Assembly: GCA_964574985.1 (NCBI GenBank)
Contig: CAZNPH010000003.1
Location: 62,001 to 126,000, forward strand
Direction: 5' to 3'
DNA: 64,000 bases
From: CAZNPH01 sp964574985
GTDB lineage: Bacteria > Bacteroidota > Bacteroidia > Bacteroidales > SM23-62
The first letter of the stretch is position 1; each line of letters opens with the position of its first letter. A program made the position numbers and the translations under genes. Under the pieces are notes generated by a model. The model did no database searches. It saw nothing but the letters and a program-made list of their open reading frames with translations, and was not told the origin of the DNA. Below, one piece after another: positions 51,987-59,999 of the stretch.

Positions 51987-54638
51987 ATGAAATCCGGAGA
52001 TATCAGAAAGACGTATTTGGACTTTTTTCAATCGGAGGGCCATGTTATTCTTCCTTCCGCTCCACTGGTGGTAAAGAACGACCCCAGCCTTATGTTTACC
52101 AACGCGGGCATGAACCAGTTCAAGGAAATTTTTCTCGGGAATACCACTCCCGCCAACAAGCGGGTTGCCAATACACAGAAATGCCTCCGGGTGTCGGGCA
52201 AACACAATGACCTGGAAGAAGTGGGACACGACACATACCACCACACCATGTTTGAAATGCTCGGCAACTGGAGTTTCGGTGATTATTTCAAGGAGGAAGC
52301 CATCAGACTGGCCTGGAAATTTCTGACCGGAATCATGGGAATTCCGGCCGGAAAGCTATATGCAACGGTATTTGAAGGTGACCGGGAAGACCACCTGGAT
52401 GCAGACCACAACGCCTTTAATATATGGTCGGAATATATGGCACCGGATCATATATTGTACGGACCCAAAAAAGACAATTTCTGGGAAATGGGCGATTCGG
52501 GTCCCTGCGGTCCCTGTTCAGAGATCCACGTGGACCTCCGCGGAGAGGAAGAAGCCGCCAAAACCCCGGCCCGTGAATTGATCAACGGGGACCATCCCCG
52601 GGTGATCGAGATATGGAACCTCGTCTTCATGCAATTCAACCGGAAAGCAGATGGTTCGCTGGAAGCACTGCCCGTCAAACATGTGGATACCGGACTGGGG
52701 TTCGAGAGATTGTGCATGGTCATGCAGAATACCGGATCTACTTACCAGACAGACATTTTTCAGCCCCTGATCAGGGAGATTACCCGGATAACGGGTAAAA
52801 AATACGGGGAAAATGCACAGACTGACACAGCCCTGCGCGTTGCCTCAGACCACATTAGGGCCATTGCATTCTCGATAGCCGACGGACAAGTCCCTTCCAA
52901 CGTCGGGGCCGGCTATGTCATCAGGCGGATACTGAGAAGAGCGGTCAGGTTCGGCTATACATTCCTCGGCCAGGACAATCCTTTCCTGTACCGCCTCCTG
53001 CCGGTACTGGCAGAAACCATGGGGGGGGTATTCCCTGAAATCCGCCGGCAGGAAAAAACAGCCACCCGGGTGATCAGGGAAGAGGAAAGTTCTTTTCTGC
53101 GCACCCTGGAAAAAGGCATCGGATTGCTCGAAAGAATCCTTGACCATGCATCCGCAACCGGAACGGAGTCCGTCTCCGGAAAAGCAGCTTTTGAACTTTA
53201 TGACACATACGGTTTTCCCTTGGATCTGACCGGACTTATGGCCCGGGAGAAGGGCCTGACGGTTAACAGGAAGGAATTCATGGAACAAATGAAACAACAA
53301 AGATCCCGGTCGAAAAATGATGCAACAGCAGAATCAACCGACTGGGCTGTTTCGCGTCCGGGAACAACCACCGAATTCACCGGATATGATGAGCTCGATT
53401 CACCGGCCAGGATCCTGCGTTACAGAACCATGACCCGGAAAGGCAGGAAATATTACCAATTTGTACTTGACCGGTCCCCGTTTTATGCTGAAAGCGGAGG
53501 TCAGGCGGGGGACCGTGGATTTTTTCTCTTCCCGGCAGAAAATATCCGGATCATCGATACGGTAAAGGAAAACAACCAGGTCCTGCACATCTCCACACGG
53601 ATGCCCGGGGATCCATCCGTCCCACTGACGGCTTCGGTGGACCGGGCAGATAGAAAAAAAACCGCCTGCAACCACACAGCCACCCACTTGTTGCATCATA
53701 CACTCAGGAACATTTTGGGGAAACACGTGGAGCAAAAAGGATCGCTGGTCCATCCCGATTATCTCAGGTTTGATTTTTCCCATTTCAAAAAAATGAGCAC
53801 CGGAGAAATCCTGGAAACGGAGCAAATGGTGAACCGGATGATCCGGGAAAACCATATCCAAAAGGAAGAGCGTTCGGTTCCCCTTCAGAAAGCGCTGAAA
53901 AAAGGAGCCCTCGCTTTTTTCGGAGAAAAATACGATGAGCAGGTCAGGACCATGCAATTCGGGGATTCGGTCGAATTATGCGGCGGGACCCATGTAAAAG
54001 CAACCGGAGAGATCGGTTTTTTCAAAATAATCAAGGAAACTTCCGTGGCCGCGGGCATCCGGCGCATTGAAGCATTGACCGGCGAAACCGCAGAAAAATA
54101 TGTCAACGAAAAAATTGCTGCCCTGAGCCGGGTCGAACAGATGACCGGAACCGCACACAATGCCCCGGATGCAGTCAGAAACATCATGGAAGAACTCACT
54201 GCCCTGAAAAAACAGCTGGATCTGCTTCAGAAAGAAAAGATACAGGAAGAAAAAGAACACCTGAAAAACAAAATTGAAAGGATCGGGGACATCAATCTGG
54301 TCAGGCATGTAACCGGATTCAAATCCCCCGATATGATCAAGGATCTGGCATACCGTCTGAAGGAAAGCGTTCCGAACCTTTTTCTGGTCCTGGGAGCGCA
54401 AATCGGCAAGAAGGCCCTTCTGACCATCATGATTTCAAACAACCTGGTGAATGAAAAGAAAATTGATGCAAACCGCATCATCCGGGATATTGCCCCGGAA
54501 ATCGAAGGGGGCGGCGGAGGCCAGTCATTCTATGCCACGGCAGGGGGTTCCAAACCGGAAGGGTTGAAGCGGGCAATAAAGAAAGCAGTGCAGCAGATTC
54601 CACACCCCGGGGCAGACGCTTCCGGCCAAAGCAAATAA
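51987..54638 (+). CDS. alaS: Alanine-tRNA ligase
   Basis: 883 residues, full length. It charges tRNA-Ala and edits mischarged Ser/Gly. The class II core begins SHVILPSAPL-like (VILPSAPLVVKNDPSLMFTN), motif 2 is in HNDLEEVGHDTYHHTMFEML, and WNLVFMQFNR and GLGFERL follow. The editing domain has NHTATHLLHHTL (about residues 562-573) and CGGTHVKATGEIG, the zinc-binding set. The C-Ala domain ends with GGGGGQSFYATAGG. The first ATG at 51987 keeps the family's N-terminus. Single-gene unit with a long hairpin-bearing leader. Confidence 0.97.
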   Translation: MKSGDIRKTYLDFFQSEGHVILPSAPLVVKNDPSLMFTNAGMNQFKEIFLGNTTPANKRVANTQKCLRVSGKHNDLEEVGHDTYHHTMFEMLGNWSFGDYFKEEAIRLAWKFLTGIMGIPAGKLYATVFEGDREDHLDADHNAFNIWSEYMAPDHILYGPKKDNFWEMGDSGPCGPCSEIHVDLRGEEEAAKTPARELINGDHPRVIEIWNLVFMQFNRKADGSLEALPVKHVDTGLGFERLCMVMQNTGSTYQTDIFQPLIREITRITGKKYGENAQTDTALRVASDHIRAIAFSIADGQVPSNVGAGYVIRRILRRAVRFGYTFLGQDNPFLYRLLPVLAETMGGVFPEIRRQEKTATRVIREEESSFLRTLEKGIGLLERILDHASATGTESVSGKAAFELYDTYGFPLDLTGLMAREKGLTVNRKEFMEQMKQQRSRSKNDATAESTDWAVSRPGTTTEFTGYDELDSPARILRYRTMTRKGRKYYQFVLDRSPFYAESGGQAGDRGFFLFPAENIRIIDTVKENNQVLHISTRMPGDPSVPLTASVDRADRKKTACNHTATHLLHHTLRNILGKHVEQKGSLVHPDYLRFDFSHFKKMSTGEILETEQMVNRMIRENHIQKEERSVPLQKALKKGALAFFGEKYDEQVRTMQFGDSVELCGGTHVKATGEIGFFKIIKETSVAAGIRRIEALTGETAEKYVNEKIAALSRVEQMTGTAHNAPDAVRNIMEELTALKKQLDLLQKEKIQEEKEHLKNKIERIGDINLVRHVTGFKSPDMIKDLAYRLKESVPNLFLVLGAQIGKKALLTIMISNNLVNEKKIDANRIIRDIAPEIEGGGGGQSFYATAGGSKPEGLKRAIKKAVQQIPHPGADASGQSK

Positions 54639-54649
54639 AACAATTTCTT

Positions 54650-54657
54650 TATCTTTG
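54650..54657 (+). promoter_or_regulatory. Predicted -7 box of the acyl-CoA ligase gene
   Basis: TATCTTTG, an exact consensus match, starting 11 bases after the alaS stop and ending 22 bases before ATG 54680. Confidence 0.6.
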
Positions 54658-54679
54658 AGTACATCAAACCATCCCGTTT

Positions 54680-56494
54680 ATGGAAGTAACCAGAACATTT
54701 GACCTGCTTGATCTGCACCGTAAGGAACACCGGCTTGAATGTGCACTGGCCGGAAAAGAAAAAGGTGTTTGGGTCAAATACTCCTCCGGGGAATATCACA
54801 ACCGGGCCACCCTGTTCAGTTACGGACTGATGGCCCTGGGGCTGAAAAAGGGAGACCGTATCGCCACCATATCCAACAACCGCCCTGAATGGAACTTCGC
54901 TGATATGGGAATGAGCGGATGCGGTGTGGTTCATGTCCCCATCTACCCTACCATCAGCACCGGGGAATATGAATATATCCTGAGACACGCAGAACCCAGG
55001 ATCATCCTGATTTCCGACAAATTGTTGTATGAAAAGATATTCCCGATTTGCCAGGAGATTGATTCAATAGAAAACGTATACACCTTCAATGAACTGAAAG
55101 GTGCACACCACTGGACGGAGATCATGGACCTTGGCCGGGAAAACACCGGCCGGTTCGAAAAGGAACTGGAAAAAATAAAAACGTCCGTTCAACCCGAAGA
55201 TATCGTAACCCTCATTTATACATCCGGCACCACCGGTGAACCCAAAGGGGTTATGCTAACCCACAAAAACCTGGTCAGCAATTTTCTGGCCGCGTCCAGG
55301 GTACATAACCTGGGCAGGGGGTGCAAAGTATTGTCTTTTCTCCCGCTCAGCCATGTCTATGAGCGGATGGTAAACTATCATTTCCAGTATATGGGCATGT
55401 CGATCTTCTATTCGGAAAACATGGCTACCATCGTAGACAATTTACAAGAGGTCAAACCCGAAATATTCAATTCGGTGCCCCGGCTTCTGGAGAGGGTATA
55501 TGACAGGATCCTCAGCAAAGGCAAAAACCTGCCCCCCCTCCAGAGAGGTATCTTCGACTGGGCGGTCGGTCTGGGACTGAGATTCAAACTGGGCCGCGCA
55601 AACAGCTGGTGGTACCATTGCAAGCTGTTTATTGCCGACCGTCTTGTTTTCAAAAAGTGGCGTGAAGCCCTGGGCGGAAATGTCAAGATCATTGTGTCGG
55701 GTGGTGCTGCCCTGCAACCCAGGCTTGCCAGAATATTCTGGGCAGCAGGCATAGTGGTCCTGGAGGGGTACGGACTCACCGAGACATCGCCGGTCATTGC
55801 GGTAAACAATCTGGCTTCGGGAGAGATCATGTTCGGGACTGTCGGGCCGGTAATGGAAAAGATCGAGGTAAAGATTGCCGGGGACGGAGAGATCCTGTGC
55901 AGAGGGCCCAACATCATGAAGGGTTATTACAAAAGACCGGATCTGACCGCGGAAGTCCTGGATCAGGAAGGATGGTTCCATACGGGTGATGTCGGACAGT
56001 TTATACAGGGGAAATTCCTGAAGATCACCGACCGGAAAAAAGAGATGTTCAAGCTTTCAAGCGGTAAATACATCGCTCCGCAAATCGTCGAGAACAAATT
56101 CAAGGAATCCCTTTTCATAGAACAACTCATGGTGATCGGGGAAAATGAAAAGTTCGCCAGTGCGATCATTGCCCCCAATTTCGGTTTTCTGCATAACTGG
56201 GCCAGCCTTCACAAGATCAATTTCAAAAACAACCGCGAGCTTATATCCAACCCCCTGGTCATTGCCAGGTACCATCAGGAAGCGGGGAAACTCAACAATC
56301 AGCTGGCGCCTCATTCGCAGATCAAACGGTTCAGGCTGGTGGAAGATGAATGGAGTCCGCATTCAGGAGAACTTTCCCCTACCCTCAAGTTGAAAAGAAG
56401 GACGATCGCTAAAAAATACAAGGATCTCATCAATCAGATATATCCGGTCAGGGTACCCGGAGCCGGGGATGACGACGAACCGGAGGAATTTTAG
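54680..56494 (+). CDS. Long-chain fatty acid-CoA ligase (FadD/FadD15-like)
   Basis: 604 residues. An ANL-superfamily enzyme: ATP/AMP signature LIYTSGTTGEPKGVMLTHKN at about residues 175-194, LEGYGLTETSPV, and the hinge/C-terminal motif WFHTGDVGQ, then ITDRKKEMFKLSSGKYIAP with the family lysine. It activates fatty acids to acyl-CoA at the inner membrane face. The long form with the KFKES C-terminal part is typical of the bacterial FadD15-type. No beta-oxidation genes are adjacent. Its stop overlaps that of the convergent symporter through TTAG. Confidence 0.94.
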   Translation: MEVTRTFDLLDLHRKEHRLECALAGKEKGVWVKYSSGEYHNRATLFSYGLMALGLKKGDRIATISNNRPEWNFADMGMSGCGVVHVPIYPTISTGEYEYILRHAEPRIILISDKLLYEKIFPICQEIDSIENVYTFNELKGAHHWTEIMDLGRENTGRFEKELEKIKTSVQPEDIVTLIYTSGTTGEPKGVMLTHKNLVSNFLAASRVHNLGRGCKVLSFLPLSHVYERMVNYHFQYMGMSIFYSENMATIVDNLQEVKPEIFNSVPRLLERVYDRILSKGKNLPPLQRGIFDWAVGLGLRFKLGRANSWWYHCKLFIADRLVFKKWREALGGNVKIIVSGGAALQPRLARIFWAAGIVVLEGYGLTETSPVIAVNNLASGEIMFGTVGPVMEKIEVKIAGDGEILCRGPNIMKGYYKRPDLTAEVLDQEGWFHTGDVGQFIQGKFLKITDRKKEMFKLSSGKYIAPQIVENKFKESLFIEQLMVIGENEKFASAIIAPNFGFLHNWASLHKINFKNNRELISNPLVIARYHQEAGKLNNQLAPHSQIKRFRLVEDEWSPHSGELSPTLKLKRRTIAKKYKDLINQIYPVRVPGAGDDDEPEEF

Positions 56495-57945
56495 TCTTCT
56501 CTCCCGGACTTTGAAATGATCAGCAAACCCATGAAGGTTAGGAAACCATTGACGATCAGCATCTCAAATCCGAAACGGTAACCCCCGAAAAGGACCTCCG
56601 ACCAGGCATTCAGAAACAGGCAAATGACCGGGGAAGCCAGTGCAACAACCGGAACCAGCCGGTCATAGACTTTTTTCCGGGTGAACAATCCAAAACTGTA
56701 GAGTCCGAGTAAAGGCCCGTAGGTATATCCGGCAACGGTAAAAATGGCACTGATCACACTACGGTCATTGATGGCCCTGAACAAAAGGATCACCAGCAAA
56801 AGCAAAAGGGAAACAATCATATGGACATGTATTCTTATCTTTCTGACCCTTGTTTCGTCCATTCCGCTGATCCCGATGATATCAACCGTGACCGAAGTAG
56901 TAAGAGCGGTGAGTGCCGAATCAGCACTGGAATATGCCGCCGCCACCAGTCCGAGCAAAAAGAACAAACCCACCACAGGAGACAGATATCCCCGGGTGGC
57001 AAGAATGGGGAACAATTCATCCGATAATGCAGGCACCGGAATCTGTTTTACATGGGCGAAAACATACAGCAACACGCCCAGGGAAAGGAACAACAGGTTA
57101 ACCGGAACCAGCGACAAACTCATCAGGTAGATGTTTTTTCTGGCTTCTTTCAGGTTCCTGCAGGAAAGGTTTTTCTGCATCATATCCTGGTCAAGTCCGG
57201 TCATCACCACAGCAATGAATGCCCCGGCCAGGAATTGTTTGATAAAATGCTGCTGGCCGTTCCAGTTCTTCCGGAAAAACATCTTGGAATATTCATGGGA
57301 ACGAATGGTGCCAACAATTCCCTGAAGGTCCAGGTCCAGTTCCGATGCAACCAGGACAATGGTGACGGCAACAGCTGCCAGCATAAAAAATGTTTGAATC
57401 AAATCGGTCCATATGATGGTCCCGATCCCCCCCCGGTAAGTATACAGCCAGATCAGCAGAATGGTAACGACCACGGTCAGCCAGAAGGGCAGGTTCCAAG
57501 CTTCAAACATGGTAACATGGAGGACTGTGGAAACGAGAAAAAGTCTGAAAGCGGCTCCGATGATCCGGGAAACGATGAAAAAGCCTGCACCGGTCTTATA
57601 CGACCGGTTTCCGAACCTGCCCAGCAGGTATGTATAAATAGAGGTGAGTTTCAGTCTGTAGTACAATGGCAGCAGGACATGGGCAATAATAAAATACCCC
57701 AGCAGGTATCCGAAAACCATCTGCATATATGAAAACTGGCTGTCTCTCACCCATCCGGGGACAGAAATGAAAGTCACCCCCGACAGTGAAGCACCGATCA
57801 TGCCGATTGCCACTACGTACCACGGAGATTGTCTTCTGCCAATGAAAAAAGATGCATTGTCTGCCTGCCTGCCCGTAAAATATGAAATAACCAGGATGAC
57901 GCCGAAATAACATGAAATGATCAGCAGGACAATAAAAGGAGACAT
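56491..57945 (-). CDS. Sodium:solute symporter (SSS family)
   Basis: 484 residues with about 13 membrane helices. Family landmarks are ISYFTGRQADNASFFIGRRQ near the N-terminus, GASLSGVTFISVPGWV, RGGIGTIIWTDLIQTFFML and GLDQDMMQKNLSCRNLKEARK, typical of SSS transporters for sugars, sialic acid or carboxylates. It takes up a solute with Na+; the substrate is not predictable. Single gene, divergent from recR. Confidence 0.93.
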   Translation of the reverse strand: MSPFIVLLIISCYFGVILVISYFTGRQADNASFFIGRRQSPWYVVAIGMIGASLSGVTFISVPGWVRDSQFSYMQMVFGYLLGYFIIAHVLLPLYYRLKLTSIYTYLLGRFGNRSYKTGAGFFIVSRIIGAAFRLFLVSTVLHVTMFEAWNLPFWLTVVVTILLIWLYTYRGGIGTIIWTDLIQTFFMLAAVAVTIVLVASELDLDLQGIVGTIRSHEYSKMFFRKNWNGQQHFIKQFLAGAFIAVVMTGLDQDMMQKNLSCRNLKEARKNIYLMSLSLVPVNLLFLSLGVLLYVFAHVKQIPVPALSDELFPILATRGYLSPVVGLFFLLGLVAAAYSSADSALTALTTSVTVDIIGISGMDETRVRKIRIHVHMIVSLLLLLVILLFRAINDRSVISAIFTVAGYTYGPLLGLYSFGLFTRKKVYDRLVPVVALASPVICLFLNAWSEVLFGGYRFGFEMLIVNGFLTFMGLLIISKSGRED

Positions 57946-58002
57946 GTTTGAAACATTATTGCATGAGTTGCAAGGGTAAAAATAACAATTGAAGCTAAAA
58001 AA

Positions 58003-58033
58003 TTGCTTTTACACCGATTAGATGTTATTTTTG
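58003..58033 (+). promoter_or_regulatory. Predicted promoter of the recR-lysA-GT2 operon
   Basis: TTG (58003-58005), 20 bases, then TATTTTTG (58026-58033). Both elements and their spacing match the Bacteroidota consensus. Transcription would start near 58040. Confidence 0.65.
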
Positions 58034-58039
58034 ATTCCC

Positions 58040-58060
58040 TTTACATGTAAATCCCGCGGG
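58040..58060. repeat. Two adjacent palindromes in the recR leader
   Basis: TTTACATGTAAA (58040-58051) and CCCGCGGG (58053-58060), both perfect, sit at the expected transcription start, 9-29 bases before the recR ATG. They may be an operator. Confidence 0.5.
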
Positions 58061-58068
58061 TACCTGAG

Positions 58069-58710
58069 ATGAGTTATCACCAATATCCATCCAAACTGCT
58101 TGAATCGGCAGTCAGGGAATTTGCAAAGCTTCCCGGAATTGGCAGAAAAACTGCCCTGAGGCTGGTCCTTTATCTCTTGAAACAACCAACTGAAGAGGTA
58201 GATTTTTTCGGAAATGCCATTACGCAATTAAAAAAAGAAATCAAGCATTGCAAAATATGCAAAAATCTGTCCGATTCAGAAATATGCCACATTTGTGCCG
58301 ACCTGTCCAGGGACAAAAACACCATATGTGTGGTCGAGAATATAAGGGACGTCCTCTCCATTGAAAATACCAATGCCTATCAGGGAGTTTACCATGTGCT
58401 GGGCGGCATCATATCACCCATGGACGGGATCGGCCCCGGGGATCTCTTCACAGGGGAACTTGAAGAGCGGGTCAGGAACGACAAGCCGGAAGAGGTAATA
58501 CTCGCCCTGAGTACAACCATGGAGGGCGACACCACCAATTATTACATTTACCGCAAACTCAGCCATTATCCCGTCCGGATCACCACCATCGCCAGAGGTG
58601 TCTCCATCGGCGATGATCTGGAATATGCGGATGAAGTCACCCTTGGACGATCCATCATAGACCGTACGCTTTTCGAATCTTCACTGTCCGAACGCAAACA
58701 GGACCGTTAA
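58069..58710 (+). CDS. recR: Recombination protein RecR
   Basis: 213 residues. It helps load RecA in the RecFOR gap-repair pathway. The N-terminal helix-hairpin-helix (AKLPGIGRKTALRLVLYLL), the C4 zinc finger (CKICKNLSDSEICHICAD) and the Toprim domain (ICVVENIRDVLSIE, and a conserved YHVLGGIISPMDGIGP block) are present in order. Length is slightly above the family mean because of a longer tail. First gene of the operon with lysA, 33 bases downstream. Confidence 0.96.
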   Translation: MSYHQYPSKLLESAVREFAKLPGIGRKTALRLVLYLLKQPTEEVDFFGNAITQLKKEIKHCKICKNLSDSEICHICADLSRDKNTICVVENIRDVLSIENTNAYQGVYHVLGGIISPMDGIGPGDLFTGELEERVRNDKPEEVILALSTTMEGDTTNYYIYRKLSHYPVRITTIARGVSIGDDLEYADEVTLGRSIIDRTLFESSLSERKQDR

Positions 58711-58743
58711 TCAGGACATGACATTACAAACCAATTCTTCAAC

Positions 58744-59982
58744 ATGGAGTTCAAAAACGGAAAATACCTGATCGGCGGCATGCCCGTTACCGAAATCATA
58801 GACAAGCATGATTCTCCTCTGTATATCTATGACGCCGGGAAAATGGAAGAACAATACAACAAGCTTTCCCATGCATTCAGGAATATCAACGCGGGAATTC
58901 ATTATGCATGCAAGGCCAATACGAACCAGAATATCCTGGGCCTTTTCAGGAAGCTGGGGGCCGGACTCGATGCGGTTTCCTTTCAGGAAGTCCGCCTGGC
59001 ACTGGAATCCGGTTACGATCCGCCTGATATCATCTACACGCCTAACTGCGTTTCTCTGGAGGAAATCGAACAGGCCGTCCAGACCGGTGTGCGTATAAAC
59101 ATCGACAATATCTCCATTCTTGAACAATTCGGCCACAAATACGGAAACCGCACCCCTGTCTGTATCCGGATCAATCCTCATATCCTGGCCGGTGCGAACC
59201 ACAAAGTCAGCACCGGGCACATCGATTCCAAATTCGGAATTTCCATTTACCAGCTTCCCCTGGTGAAAAGAATCATCGAAACCAACCATATGCATGTGGA
59301 AGGGCTCCATATGCATACCGGATCCGATATCCTGGATATTGAGGTTTTTTTACGTGCGGTCGGGATTCTCTTTGAAACCGCCATGGAATTCCGGGACATG
59401 GATTATATCGATGTGGGCAGCGGATTTAAGGTGCCCTACCGGGCAGACGATGTCTCCACCGATGTACAGGCCCTGGGGGAACATCTCACCGGGGAATTCA
59501 ATAAATTTTGCCGTGAATACGGAAAGGAACTGAAACTGATCTTTGAACCCGGCAAATACCTGGTGAGTGAAGCAGGCTTCTTCGCTGCACGCACCAATGT
59601 CATAAAGCAAACCACATCAACGGTCTTCGCCGGACTTGATACCGGGATGAACCACTTCATACGCCCCATGCTATATGATGCATACCACGAAATCATCAAT
59701 GTATCCAAAGTTTCCGGAAAAACCAGGATCTATACGGTGGTGGGATACATTTGTGAGACGGATACCTTTGGTTACAACCGGAAGATCACAGAAATATTTG
59801 AGGGCGATTATCTCTTGTTCAAGAATGCCGGCGCTTATTGCTTCGCCATGTCTTCCAATTACAATTCCCGGTACCGTCCCGCGGAGGTAATGATCCGGAA
59901 CGGAAAAGACCATTTGATCAGGAAGAGGGAAACCATGGATGACCTTACCCGGAACCAGGTCATTCATGATGAATTCTTATGA
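58744..59982 (+). CDS. lysA: Diaminopimelate decarboxylase
   Basis: 412 residues. PLP-dependent, it decarboxylates meso-diaminopimelate to lysine. The PLP lysine is Lys57 in HYACKANTNQNI, EVRLALESG follows, and the HMHTGSDILDIE block, DVGSGFKVPYRADD, EPGKYLVSEAGFF and YICETDTFGYNRKI (substrate-binding Cys-Glu) are all present. Its presence shows that this organism makes lysine by the DAP route, consistent with DAP-containing peptidoglycan. The GT2 start lies in the few bases beyond its stop. Confidence 0.94.
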   Translation: MEFKNGKYLIGGMPVTEIIDKHDSPLYIYDAGKMEEQYNKLSHAFRNINAGIHYACKANTNQNILGLFRKLGAGLDAVSFQEVRLALESGYDPPDIIYTPNCVSLEEIEQAVQTGVRINIDNISILEQFGHKYGNRTPVCIRINPHILAGANHKVSTGHIDSKFGISIYQLPLVKRIIETNHMHVEGLHMHTGSDILDIEVFLRAVGILFETAMEFRDMDYIDVGSGFKVPYRADDVSTDVQALGEHLTGEFNKFCREYGKELKLIFEPGKYLVSEAGFFAARTNVIKQTTSTVFAGLDTGMNHFIRPMLYDAYHEIINVSKVSGKTRIYTVVGYICETDTFGYNRKITEIFEGDYLLFKNAGAYCFAMSSNYNSRYRPAEVMIRNGKDHLIRKRETMDDLTRNQVIHDEFL

Positions 59983-59999
59983 TCCGGAGGATCGCAAAA

